A stretch of DNA of 64,000 nt from Atriophallophorus winterbourni. Lineage: Eukaryota > Platyhelminthes > Trematoda > Plagiorchiida > Microphallidae. The stretch lies in the NCBI GenBank assembly GCA_013407085.1, contig JACCGJ010018523.1, positions 62,001-126,000 on the forward strand, read 5' to 3'. A program made the translations under genes and the position numbers. Of this stretch, positions 1 to 10,640 are shown piece after piece. The notes beneath the pieces are model-generated. The model saw only the letters and a program-made list of their open reading frames with translations, had not been told where the DNA came from and made no database searches. Positions within the stretch are counted from its first letter, which is position 1. Each line of letters begins with the position of its first letter.

Positions 1-450
1 CCCATGCTTGACGCCTGAAAGCTTCCTGACCGCTGTATATACACGCCCAGTTCTAGACTATGCCGCACAAGCCTGGACATCATGGCTCCAAAAAGACATC
101 TTACAGCTCGATTGCATATATCAGAGAGCTTTTAAGCTTGTTAATGGACTCAAAAATATGACATTCGCCGGCGACTCAGACGACTGGAGCTGAGGACACT
201 TGCAGAAAGGAAAATGCGAGGTGATCTCATCCTCGCATACAAAATACTTACTACTGTTTCCCACTCCCTGGACTTATTATTCCACCTTCGAACTTCCAGC
301 AGCGGTCGTGGCCATGGTTGCCATTTGGAAATACGACATTCCAAACGGAACTGCAGCAGGTATTTTTATTCGGTGCGTTTGTGTTCTGTTTGGAATTCCC
401 TACCTACCGAACAGCTGAAACAGTTTATCTATATTCAAATCGAAACGTGA
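1..450 (+). mobile_element. CR1-like retrotransposon fragment (RT C-terminal end)
   Basis: The plus strand, in two frames, encodes the thumb/C-terminal part of a non-LTR reverse transcriptase: an A-Q-A-W-x-S-W-L-Q-K-D motif at about 66-100, then an RGDLILAYKIL-like segment at about 215-250 and an S-V-W-N-S-L-P motif near 395-410. The same motifs occur in order in the better preserved element at 10641-12020. Frame changes near 170-215 show it is a dead, 5'-truncated copy cut by the window edge. It is closest to the fragment at 44377-44930. Confidence 0.8.
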
Positions 451-499
451 CGATTATATGAGAGCCAATCTGAATTTTGCCCTTGACTATTAATGAACC

Positions 500-501
<2 letters not shown>

Positions 502-550
<49 letters not shown>
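502..550. repeat. (TA)n microsatellite
   Basis: About 24 uninterrupted TA dinucleotides follow the retroelement fragment. Reading frames through it give artificial Ile-Tyr runs. Confidence 0.95.
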
Positions 551-552
<2 letters not shown>

Positions 553-1839
553 GTAATCATCATTCTGCAATGAAAGACTACGTGACGCCTGTCAAGCGAT
601 CGCTGAGAAAAGCTAAATACGGAAAAAAGCTGAATATCAGAAATATTGGCAAACAATACTTGTATGTTTTTAACTTTAATCTTAGAGCCCTTATCAATAA
701 AAGTCGTCCAAATTAGCTAAACGCATTGTTATTATCCATAGTTACCTAACGTACATTGGTGCATAATTCTTGATTAAAATAAAATAAAAATTCTATAAAG
801 AAACAGATTTTCAGCTCTCTACTTTTTCCTCTTATCCATTAAAGTTGCATGTTAAACTTGGGAACCACGTGCGGGCCGCGAAATTGCTTTTACGTGTGGC
901 AGAAAATATAAGCAAGTTTCCTGCTCGTGAGTTGTTTACCCACTTTTATGACAATTTTGCATCGATTTATCTTATTATGTGATCATAATGTTGTTGTATA
1001 TTATAATTCTTCTCATTAAGGCGGTTGTAATAATCGAAAACATCATTGTTTCGTTGAGGCATTACATTGAAGAACGAAACTACGACCTCTTTGCGTGAGC
1101 CATTTCGGACCTAAGACAAATTGTATGGACCAGTTTTACTCAACGTCTTAGCTTTTCCACATTATTGAGATCACTCTATGATCTGTGTCAGGCACGTGTC
1201 CAATAATGGGTGAATCCCGAATTATTAACTGGAAGCAGTAGCTTGAAAGAACGCGTGTTGGTCAACAAGTACTTCGTAATGTGATAAAAACAACGAATGA
1301 GGAACAATATGGCTCAAACGTTAAGCTAATGGTAATCGTTTTTAGAAAAAAATGATTATATAGATACACTGAGTCGCACATTGCTTAAGGTCCGTATGAG
1401 GCTGCTAGCATTAATAGGATAATTATAATAAAACTTATGAATAGCATACATAGAATGAATTCAAGTAAATTTAGCCAGAGACGGTTGTACAAATCTTACT
1501 GATATCTACTTAGACCCCAGGTTCTATGGACTCCCAAAGATGCTTAAGAAAAGCGTCTCTTTATTGCTCATGGTAGATAGCATTGGATTCCCAACACGTG
1601 AAAATTTCTATGCACCTTTGTAGCTAGTAATACGTATTGTTTCATTATGAACTCTTTCAACAGTATTTGTTGTTCAAGTACCTTAACGCTTGAGGATAAT
1701 ATGATTATGTTTATTTTTGACTTGAGTCCTTTTTAAAAATGTATCCATTAACAATGCTATAAAATGTTCACTAAATTCACTCAACTTACATTTATCGTTC
1801 GAATTTGGCTATCTAATTTTGACTGCGTTTATACACCCT
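551..1839. other. AT-rich stretch, no gene seen
   Basis: I see no convincing coding region, RNA gene or recognisable mobile element here. Confidence 0.5.
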
Positions 1840-2030
1840 GTTCGGGACTCTGGTCGTCATGGCTCCACAAATATATCTTCTTCCTGGACTATTCTTATCA
1901 TCTCGTATCTAGGGTTCTGAAAATAATTGTCTGTGCGGTCAGCGACTTGAATTTTGGATCTCACGACACACGCAAAAATATAAATGGGATGGAACCTATT
2001 CATTCGTACAAAATACTCGACGGATAAGAT
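1840..2030 (+). mobile_element. Possible very decayed RT C-terminal fragment
   Basis: A Trp-Ser-Ser-Trp-Leu motif near 1850-1868, and a phrase resembling DLILxYKIL near 2000-2025 in another frame, echo the RT C-terminus seen at 1-450. Too degraded to be sure. Confidence 0.3.
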
Positions 2031-2393
2031 TTTCCGATGTCGAACCCCTGCAACCTAGTACATCATGTCTCTTGCTGTATATTTCACACTCTGAGCAGAA
2101 ATGCTACAGTCATTTAAGTTCAGTACGTGTTCGTTTTCTTTGAAATCGACATCAGTAAATCTTATAAACTCAACGATTTTAGAGGAAGTTAAATTCAAAT
2201 TTGATGATTAATGCATGCTAATCCTGATGTTACCCCCACACAATATAACAAAATATTACTCGGCATTACCGTAATCACATTTTGTTCGTTTTACAAAGAT
2301 GGAATCTATTATTCTTTATAGTTGGCATTATTGTTATGAACATTTTAAAAGTGATTCATAATTGTCGCCTAATAAATTGGATCCAAAATTCAG

Positions 2394-2506
2394 GTTGCAA
2401 GTAAAACTAAGTCTATGGAAGTATTACCTCTTTTCTTAGACTGGCTAATGCGAAAAGCTAAAGAGCATGACGAGAACTACCGTCTATCGTACGCAAACCA
2501 ACCAGG
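2394..2506 (+). CDS. Possible upstream exon of WDR19 (weak)
   Basis: An open stretch between an acceptor (TTCAG before 2394) and a donor (GTATGG at 2507) would encode about 37 residues including FLDWLMRKAKEHDENYR. It lies upstream of, and on the same strand as, the firm WDR19 exons. It loosely resembles the D-[YW]-L-M helix region of IFT144 that precedes the C-terminal part. Exons that should lie between it and 5126 were not found, so this could be chance. Confidence 0.25.
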
Positions 2507-3828
2507 GTATGGTTTCAAGGAATACATCTGCGTATTCGTAACTGTTTATCAAAGTGAAATCTGTGAAACCTGTGTTCAAAAAAGTAGCAAACTTGTGTAG
2601 CAATAATACAAATATATTACAAGTTTAGCTAGAAATAAGTCGTCAAATCACTGAGCACGATCAACCTAAAAGCATAATTAAACATTAATTAAAACAGATA
2701 ACTACCCGTCACCCAGGACGAAAGAAACTTTGTTAAAGTTGCTTTTAATTGAATAAGTAGTATATTGAAAACGCAGATAATTATGTAAGGTTTTGCAGGT
2801 GCCGAAACTACGTTCCACGTTAACTGACCTCAAGTAGAATACCACTTGAAGCTGAAAGAGTTTTCGAGGCGTTTATATTGCGCGAACATCTAGAGAACAT
2901 AACAGTTCGATGAATGTATATTAATCACATCGGAGTCCTCCTCGCATTTCCATTGGAAATCAATCACTAATTTTGCCGTGGTTAAGCACCTTGTAGACCT
3001 TGATAACGTGAAGGGGATGCGATGAGATTAAAATTTTACGTGAAACGAATTCACGTTTAGATGGTTGGTATAACCAATGCTTATAAGCAGGTGGTAAACA
3101 AGTTAAATTAGGCTGACATCTCCACAATAAGGTGTTCTGTTCCACACAGGATAAACATTAGCTCTCGTAATATCTAGGTCAACATTATATTGGTTAACAA
3201 AATGCAATTTAAACGTTGGCCAATAGCAACATAATGAGACTAGCAGCATAAAAAGTGACGAATAACAGCATCAAGTTTGAAGGTTCGTAGCATAGTTCAG
3301 CCAAGTGACTGTGTTATAATTTATACTTTATATATTTTATTACTCCTAGATTATACGGCTCGGTCAAAATATATAGAGATTGCATTCCTGTAGAACTTTT
3401 CAGTTGATGGGATCGGATCACATGTGCAAATTGTTAGCAAGACATTCGTCTTATATTTTAATCAATTATTAGGCAATGTGAACTCGTTCATCAAGAACGC
3501 GTAGGACTTTCCAGTGTGCCTAAACTCTATAATAATTGCTAAAGATTAAATAATGATCAGCATCGCTGTGATTTTCGCCAAGGTAAATATAACAAGTGCA
3601 TTTCCCAGCAGCTAGAAGTGCACCGGAATTAGAGTCCCGTTTGTCAGATCGTACAAATATGAGCGAATCATCAACAGGGTATCATTCTTCTCAAACATGA
3701 ACATTTTCATATTTAATAAACAATCATATACACGAAAAGAAGGGCTCGCCGTTATTCCTAATACTGAGGAATAGTCTGGAGGACTCTGAAAAAACTGTTA
3801 GCAAGAAAAGGGTTGGGTCAAATCACGT

Positions 3829-3933
3829 CGATGCTACGTTGATGACACATATATTATCCTTACGCGGGAACGGCTAGATGCCATCTTTAACTATTCGAGT
3901 CAACTATACCGAAGAATTGAACGACTTAAATGA
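3829..3933 (+). mobile_element. Reverse-transcriptase fragment with YVDD box, possibly Penelope-like
   Basis: A 34-codon frame encodes RCYVDDTYIILTRE followed by an amphipathic RLDAIFNYSSQLYRRIERLK-type segment. The YVDD catalytic box and what follows look like the palm of a Penelope-like or related RT, and differ from the FADD box of the CR1-like elements here. No further RT motifs were found around it. Confidence 0.4.
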
Positions 3934-4543
3934 ACGTATTGTACCGCGACGGGCATTGCTTCGTCTAATCGACTGTTTTGTTTATAAATGGCATTTCTAG
4001 TGCAGCAATTGTGGATGAGTCAGCACCGTTAATTCTATCAAAGCAATTAAACTGTGACTTCCTATGTCTGGGGCAACATACTTGAATCGAATGCATGAAG
4101 GATTTCGCACACTTTCCTGTCATACGCACGCAATTACCGGTTCGGTGCTGGTTTAATTTCTAAGCAAGAACGATGCGATAGAGTTTAAACTCTTTTATCA
4201 TTAGTTCGGATCACATTGTGTCTTTCTTATTGATACATACAGCAGAAAGGCGATGGTAGTTTAAAAGTTGATGTCTGAACTATTAATAAATTTTGTAGAC
4301 CTGATAATGGAAACAAATTTGCAATCGGTTTGACCGATTTTGGGTAACGTTTCCTTTCTGACACAAAATCGTTATTTCGCACACAATATTTAATTATTTT
4401 TCAAATAAATATTTCTAACTTGATTATGTAAAATGTTGCTTACACTCTTAGAACACCCAACCCAATTTCTTTGAAATTTATTCCCAGTATAACTACGTGA
4501 TTGATCCCAAACATATTCTAATCAGTTGGTCTTGTATACCGTT

Positions 4544-4607
4544 ATGAACGCTTGACCACCAATCACTATGTTAATTTGTATTTGAACATCTTGTTTCGTT
4601 GTACCGT
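4544..4607 (+). repeat. Fragment of hammerhead-associated repeat family
   Basis: About 60 bases match the right arm of the repeat at 32661-33067 (a tract around CTTGACCAC.AATCACTATG, then a TTTGAACATC..GTTTCGTTGTAC-like tract). No ribozyme core is present. Confidence 0.6.
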
Positions 4608-5125
4608 ATTAAATATTCGTTATGCACCGTTACACATACGAGCCAGTGTCAACAGACCTTGACCATGTTCACTTTTATCAGATTGACTTGAATGCAAGGA
4701 ATGTAAGGAAAATCGATCGCTGCACTTAGCCTTGCTCACGTGACTTTACACCCTCTAGGCTTACTATAGACTCACTAGCGGTATGATTAATCAGAGGTGA
4801 TGAGTGAAATGCTGGTTAATAATGCTCGCGGTTCTGAATCTCACACTGCTCGACGAAGCTTTTAAGATGGAGAATTTTCATTATTAGTATATGATTGGTC
4901 CCAAACATATTCCAATCAATTGCAAACCTGAACGTTGTTTCTCTCAGATGCTTTTGATGCTCTACGTTTATATGGTAATTCTGTTTCCTTACCATAAATT
5001 ATACCCATTAATAGAGCCATATAAAAGTTTAAAACATGCTTTACTACTTTACCAAAACATGAATTTATTAGTTGATAATAAGCGATTGTGAATGGAACAT
5101 CAACGATGTTTTTCCGGTTGTCCAG

Positions 5126-5427
5126 ATATTGTTCCCATCCTAACAAGCACAGTAATCGAGTGTCAAAAAGCTGGTCTCAAATCCGAAAGTTTCGGCTACG
5201 CGGCAATGCTCCTCCGTCCGGAATATCGTGACAAACTTGACCCGAAGCATCGACGCAAATTCGAAACTCTAATTCGCCGATCAGACAGGAAAAAAGCTGA
5301 CGACACTGAGGCTGCGGTTGAAGAGAACCAAGAGTTCACAGCATGTCCACTGTGCTCGTATCCCGTGAAAAGCACCAGTTTGTACTGTACGGAATGCCGG
5401 AACAACTTACCTTATTGCATCATCACA
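5126..5427 (+). CDS. WDR19: WDR19/IFT144, third-last exon
   Basis: WDR19 (IFT144) is a subunit of intraflagellar transport complex A, which works in cilia in retrograde transport and in membrane-protein entry. This exon gives IVPILTSTVIECQKAGL, then AAMLLRPEYRDKLD, a Lys/Arg-rich helix, and Cys pairs CPLC and CTEC followed by NNLPYC, the order seen in the C-terminus of animal IFT144. The acceptor is the pyrimidine-rich tract ending CCAG at 5125, so the exon starts with the last two bases of a codon. The donor is GTAAGC at 5428. The ATG at 5092 lies in the intron and is not a start. Cys pairs here and in the next two exons form the zinc-ribbon-like end of the protein. Assignment is from recalled family sequence and is strong over more than 100 residues. 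Confidence 0.9.
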
Positions 5428-6800
5428 GTAAGCCTGCAATGATATAAATATTTATATGCTAACTCATTCCTTGTCACATCGGTTTCACACATCAAGATGA
5501 ATTCAATGTAACGTTCTATTTGCAATTTTATTACTTCATAACATTCGAGAAATGTTGAAGTATGTGTGGTCAATTTGTAGAGCAGTAAAATGTTCTCAGA
5601 CAGCAAATCAGCACTCCAAGACTGGGTCACCAAATGTATGCACCAAATACGTAAAATCATAAACCTGTCCTTTAATCGCTATAACCCAGATTGAATATGA
5701 TTGTTGTAAGTTGTGCTGGATAAAATCAGTTTTGCCTATTGGATTATTATTATTATTACACAAGTCTTTACAGGCGATGTGCCAACAAGTATACCATGAA
5801 GAAAGTACATAATGAAAAAAGGGGTTTTGTCTGTTTACACATGCCGTTTTTGATCTTTTATGTCTTTTTTCGGAATAAAGAAAAGAGGGAGGGTCACTGA
5901 TAAACGGAAACACAAGCACGTTGATGCGTGTGTTACACTTTTGCTGTGATATTCCAGACCATCGTCACTATAATTAGCACGTGGTTGCAGTGACCAACTC
6001 GTAATCGTCACATTCTCCGTTTGCGCCTTCAAACGGATCCATTTCAGGATTTCTGATTTAATGACCCTAAAATTTCCATTGAATTCATCGATAGCTATAG
6101 ACTTTGTTATCTTCTCATCGTCACCAATAGTTCGAGCACTATCATTTTTCTATTTTTAAGCAAATATTCGAAATTATGATCGGTGCAGATTTGTGTTTAT
6201 TCTACTCTGCGACCTTGAATTACAACGATTATATTCCTAGTCAAAGTTGCTCGTTCTTTTCTCGAAAGGCAAGCACGGAGCTACCACTAGTCGATAATGC
6301 TATTTTATTGTTGTTGTTTTTCACACCGACTGCGGCTGCACTCTAGTGCATGCTGCGTGGGATGCAATCATAAGATTATTGAACAGCAAATCAGTTTGTA
6401 TTGTAGTGCTCATATCTCCCGCACGCAAACTTCGCAAATGGTTTTGGCTTTTTGCCACCATCGAAATTAGAGAGTAATGATTCGGTTAAGTAAAGTGGAA
6501 AATTAGTTAACGAAGTTGCAAATTGAGGCCACTATCATAAAGGATTCGTCAAACGAATCGGGATTTTCAGATATTTCAGAATAACAGAGTGATTCCGGGT
6601 CGGGTGCTTCAGAGTCCTCAATGAAACAGTTCGAACTTTGGCAATATCTTTGAACAATTTTGATAAGCTATAATGTGAATATTAAAACAGATTTACGTAT
6701 TGAATCTGCATCAAACAATCAAAAGTTTTTAACTGTGGAAAGAATCGTTGTGGGTGATAAAGTACCAGCATTTTTCAATGTGTTTTTCGGTTCTTTTCAG

Positions 6801-6877
6801 GGTACTCACGCGGTCAAAAATGATTTCACAATGTGTCCAAGTTGCAAGTTTCCGGCCATTTACAGTGAATTCATGCG
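6801..6877 (+). CDS. WDR19: WDR19/IFT144, penultimate exon
   Basis: The acceptor TTCTTTTCAG ends at 6800 and the donor GTACGT begins at 6878. The 77-base exon joins in phase 0 to the previous exon (codon ACA ends at 5427) and encodes GTHAVKNDFTMCPSCKFPAI then YSEFM. The CPxC-x-FPA-x-YSEF motif is a hallmark of the IFT144 C-terminal zinc module. It ends with two bases of an Arg codon completed by the next exon. Confidence 0.92.
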
Positions 6878-7354
6878 GTACGTGTATGGATTCATTTAAC
6901 GCATATAACAGTCTGATTTTCTGTTTAATTAAAAAAGATTTTCAGACAAGTAGAATAACACATTTCATTGTAGTAGATTGTGCTGAGAGGACGGTTACAG
7001 ACAGAAATGAATTTGATTTTTTTGTGGAACTGTACCGCAATATTCTTGTGTTCAGAAGGGTGACTAGCCGTTCTTTTTAGAACCTGGTACAGTATCTCTT
7101 GAGACGTTTGGAAATGGTGATAATTTTGGGGGCTTTGTATCTCAGTAAGGTGAAGGCTACTTCATAATAAGGGTACTTTTGTCATCACGGTGCAAGTAGC
7201 TGTATCAGTAGTTGTTTTTATAAGAATTAATTAAACCTTAATTTGTTACCGCTAGGTCTGATGGTCACATTTAATCGTGTTCAAACCACGTGATAGATTT
7301 TATGCCTGAATAGCCGTTGCGAATTTAGTAGCGAAGATTGGGTCACGTTCAAAA

Positions 7355-7515
7355 AAGTTATACTTGAATGCCACTTTTAAATAGAGTTCACACAATGAAC
7401 CAAGATGTTCAAATACGTGAATCAAAAAGTGATTCCTGGTCAAGCACTCGAGGCGCATAGAAATGACCAATATGTCGTGGTGTTCACATTCCTATCACTT
7501 GAGGGGGATGTGACC
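7355..7515 (+). repeat. Decayed copy of the hammerhead-associated repeat, in a WDR19 intron
   Basis: It starts with TATACTTGAATGCCACT and continues with tracts around GATGTTCAAA, AGTGATTC.TGGTCAAGCACT and AGGCGC, in the same order as the left arm at 32664-32795. No ribozyme core remains. Confidence 0.7.
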
Positions 7516-8067
7516 ACCATAATAAAGGGAATTAGGCAGCTGGAGCCGTTGATCGGGTGAGACGGTCGTCTGATTCGGTCGAGTTCGTATTATAGTTCTG
7601 TTCTTTCCTGGCCGTTGAAATCCCTAATGCGTGATTCATAGGCACGAATCGGTACTGGTGATATGTTTTCTCCCACGGGCTAGCAGATGCAGCTTTTATT
7701 TTTTTCAGTTGCTCTCGGGAATCATTTCGTATTGGGTATGGTGAGCAATTTTTCACAATGTGTACCACAGTAGGCTCCAATATTTTTTAATCTATGATAG
7801 AACCATGAAATTCCAAAGCAATTGTGTTTCTTGTATTACAGATATTATATTAAGAGCTGTTGAATAGTGAATCTGGGTTAAATGGTTGGCGCATATGTAA
7901 AAATAACTGCTCTTAAACTGACTTATCTGGTCTGGTGCATCCGTTTGGTTTTCGAACTCATTGCCAATATCAAGCTAAAGCTTATTTGAACATAGAAATA
8001 TGCTCTTTGCAATAATAATTCATTGTAGAAATGTGTGGATTTTTATCGATTCTTTTATATTTCGCAG

Positions 8068-8227
8068 CTACTTGGAATCCAGCGAGTCTCCATCGTGCCC
8101 AATGTGCTCTGCTTTGTTGAGCCGTGACACAATACGTCGAATCAGTGATCCGACCAAACTACTGACCTCTTGGATCCATAATTCAGAGGACGATATCAAG
8201 CAACCGGCAAGCGGCGGAGATCATTAA
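8068..8227 (+). CDS. WDR19: WDR19/IFT144, terminal exon
   Basis: The acceptor TATTTCGCAG ends at 8067. The first base completes the Arg codon of the previous exon. It encodes YLESSESPSCPMCSALLS and then a helix RDTIRRISDPTKLL, matching the CPMC..L-x-x-x-x-LKKISD end of IFT144, followed by a short Gly/Asp-rich tail and TAA at 8225-8227. Phases of all three exons agree, so there is no sign of disruption in this part of the gene. No canonical AATAAA was seen soon after the stop. Confidence 0.92.
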
Positions 8228-8805
8228 CGCTTGTATTAACCCCACATTACGCCTCAATGCCTTGTTCGAATATCGTTGTATTCACCTCGGCGTTTAAGAT
8301 AAGCCTTAGGCGTGGAATATGATCAAGCGTTTCAAGTTTAACCGTTTTGGTTTTAGTTTTATCCGTTGTTACGGGTGTTGTGTTGAAACGATGCCCAATA
8401 ACTAGTTCGGCTTTTTATGTATCTTCTTTATTGTTTTGAAAAAAATACGAAAAGTTAATTCTGTTTTGCTTGCTTTTAGTGAGGGCTGTTTGGAATTAAA
8501 AGTACACCATTGTTTTTTTCCACCAAATAGAGCTTACTTTCAACCGGAGATTTCTAGGAAAAACCATCTAAGCAGCTTTATACGGTCATAAATAATCTTA
8601 GGTGTTGAATGTTATAGGGGAAGATGTGATCTGTTTCCTAGTGTTATATCTCATGCAATTGTTTTTAATCATGCCTTATGGGACTGGTATATGTCATAAC
8701 TGTTTTTCGGTAATGTTCAATCTGCAATGAGTGTACTCCAGTAAAAATTTCTTATCCGATCGCGCTAGAAAAAATTATTGGTTTGTGTAATTCAAAGTAA
8801 TTCAA
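8228..8805. other. WDR19 3' flank, no other feature
   Basis: AT-rich sequence between the WDR19 stop and the 3' end of the first CR1-like copy. No gene was seen. Confidence 0.5.
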
Positions 8806-10350
8806 AGTTTTAATGGTTTAAAAAGCAAATACTTGACATTAACCTTAGATTGAAAAATATAGGGAATGCACAGAAACAACAAAGAAGTTTTGTCAATATA
8901 GAGCGTCAGCATATGTACTGAGGTGCGTGGTTGGATTTGGTCAACATATACTTGTCAACTTCAGTCTTGAACATGTTCAGACTTGATGCACAAATGATAT
9001 CTGGGGACCGAGAGCGCCTTATAAAACAAACTCTGGCAGTAAAGAAGAACCTTCGACAATTTGATTCAGAGTGTGGAATTGTTAACTTGTAGCCATGAGA
9101 TCTGCTATCACGTGCTTCTTGTCGATGAAACAGATGTTCAAGTAAGTTTATTCACTGTATGCATAATGCTGAACAGCAGGATCAAATCACCACTGACAAG
9201 GCGGTACTGAAAGTCAAATAGTTTCAGAGATGCAATCCTCTCCTCGTATGGTCTGTTGTATTGTCCGGTCACCAGTAATATAGCGCGGTGGTATACGCGT
9301 TGCAGCAAAGCCATGCAGCAAGGTCATGTCCTTTTGTAACCATGGGGACCATGTTTGAACAGCCTATTTTTGGCTGGATACAGGTGTTAATTATCCGTGG
9401 AAGTACCTGCCTTGTGAAACTACCGAACATCATTCTGAGCAGTGCTAAGTTTTGGTAGGACGTTTTGTATAACACAGAACAGTATCGTGGAGACTGCAAG
9501 TTACTGCTAATCCACACACTCAGGTCTTTTTCTTCCGAAACCCATGAAAGTTGCTGAGATCCCAGAGATTATGTGAATTCGAAGGATTTACAGACTGTGT
9601 GCTAAATAGTAGGAAGTTTCGTAATAACCGCGTATGAAGATCTTCTAGATCTTTTTGTAGAATTCGGCAATCTTCTGTGGAGCACACGCTAGTCTAAACT
9701 TTAATGTCATCGGTAAATAAAATGACCTTACTGTGTACGATTTCAGGTATATTGTTCGTGTACACCATGAAGAGTATTGACCTCAAGACTGAGCCTTGAG
9801 ATACGCCACTTGTAATTTCTACTGGACTAGGTATTGCCTCATCAACGCTAACCCTGATGAGTCTACTAGTCAAGTAATCCTGTATCCAGGCCAAAAATCT
9901 GGCACCCGCCCTGAGGTGCTCCAAATTCTGCAGCAGTATGCAGCGGTTAACACGCTCAAAGGCCTTAGACATATCCAAGTAACAAGCACGAATATGGGAT
10001 CCATTATCCACGGCTCGAGTCCAGTTATCAAGAGTTATGAGAAAATTAGTTAGACAGGAGTGTCTTGTCCTGAATCCGTGCTGTGCGATGGAAAGAAGCT
10101 TTTCTACATGTTTGATAAGTTAATCAGCTGCAAATCGTTCGAGACGTCTAGAGACCACTGGCAACAATGTGATTGGTCTATAGTTAGACACATCGAATTA
10201 GTTCCCGCCTTTGTATATCGAAGTGATTAATCTACTTTTCCAGTCAGTAGCAACCTTGCTAAAACTCTGTGACCGTTTGAAAAGATCAGACAGTGGTGAG
10301 AATAGAACATGGGCGCATTGTTTTACAAGGAACGATGTTATTTCATCGTT
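8806..10350 (-). mobile_element. CR1-like retrotransposon, 5'-truncated copy 1
   Basis: The minus strand carries the RT C-terminal half: MSKAFERVN, SGVSQGSVL and an FTDD catalytic box at 9694-10011, and the IRPTM/HASW-type thumb region at 9269-9517, broken by several frameshifts. It closely resembles copy 2 (10530-14300), which follows on the same strand across an AT microsatellite. Its 3' end (low coordinates, about 8806) carries short ACTTTGAA-like repeats, also found at the end of copy 2. The Ala-to-Thr change in the FADD box adds to the evidence of inactivity. Confidence 0.88.
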
Positions 10351-10351
10351 C

Positions 10352-10359
10352 ATCTATAT

Positions 10360-10394
<35 letters not shown>

Positions 10395-10480
10395 ATATCT
10401 AAATATATCTATATATATATATATAATCTATATATCTATCTATATCTAATATATATATAATATTATTATATAGATCCTCT
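10352..10480. repeat. TA-rich microsatellite
   Basis: TATA/TATC runs separate CR1-like copies 1 and 2. Copy 1 ends abruptly here. Confidence 0.9.
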
Positions 10481-10640
10481 TTATATCATAATATCCTCTA
10501 TAATAGACTTTATATTCAAAGTTTCCAAAAAAGTACCTTCAAAGTTTAATGGTCCAAAAAGTAAATACTTTACAGTAACCACAGATTAAAAATATAGGGA
10601 ATTCATAAAAACAACACAAATGTTTTATACACATGGAAAG

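Larger units (their letters stand above)
2507..5125. other. No further gene resolved (intron or intergenic)
   Basis: Apart from the YVDD fragment and a repeat fragment I see no coding exons. A sequence around GTCCCAAACATATTCCAATCA occurs at about 4503 and again at 4892, so it is a dispersed repeat. The WDR19 exon that should directly precede 5126 was not recognised here. Confidence 0.4.

Noticed and set aside
435..656. Minus-strand frame with a long Ile-Tyr run
   Set aside because: Translation of the (TA)n microsatellite; the same applies to frames at 10211-10402, 22283-22636 and 44390-44734.
7532..7780. 82-codon minus-strand frame in a WDR19 intron
   Set aside because: It starts from a non-ATG codon after an in-frame stop, has no recognisable domain or splice sites, and no homologue came to mind. 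It could be a small nested gene but cannot be supported.
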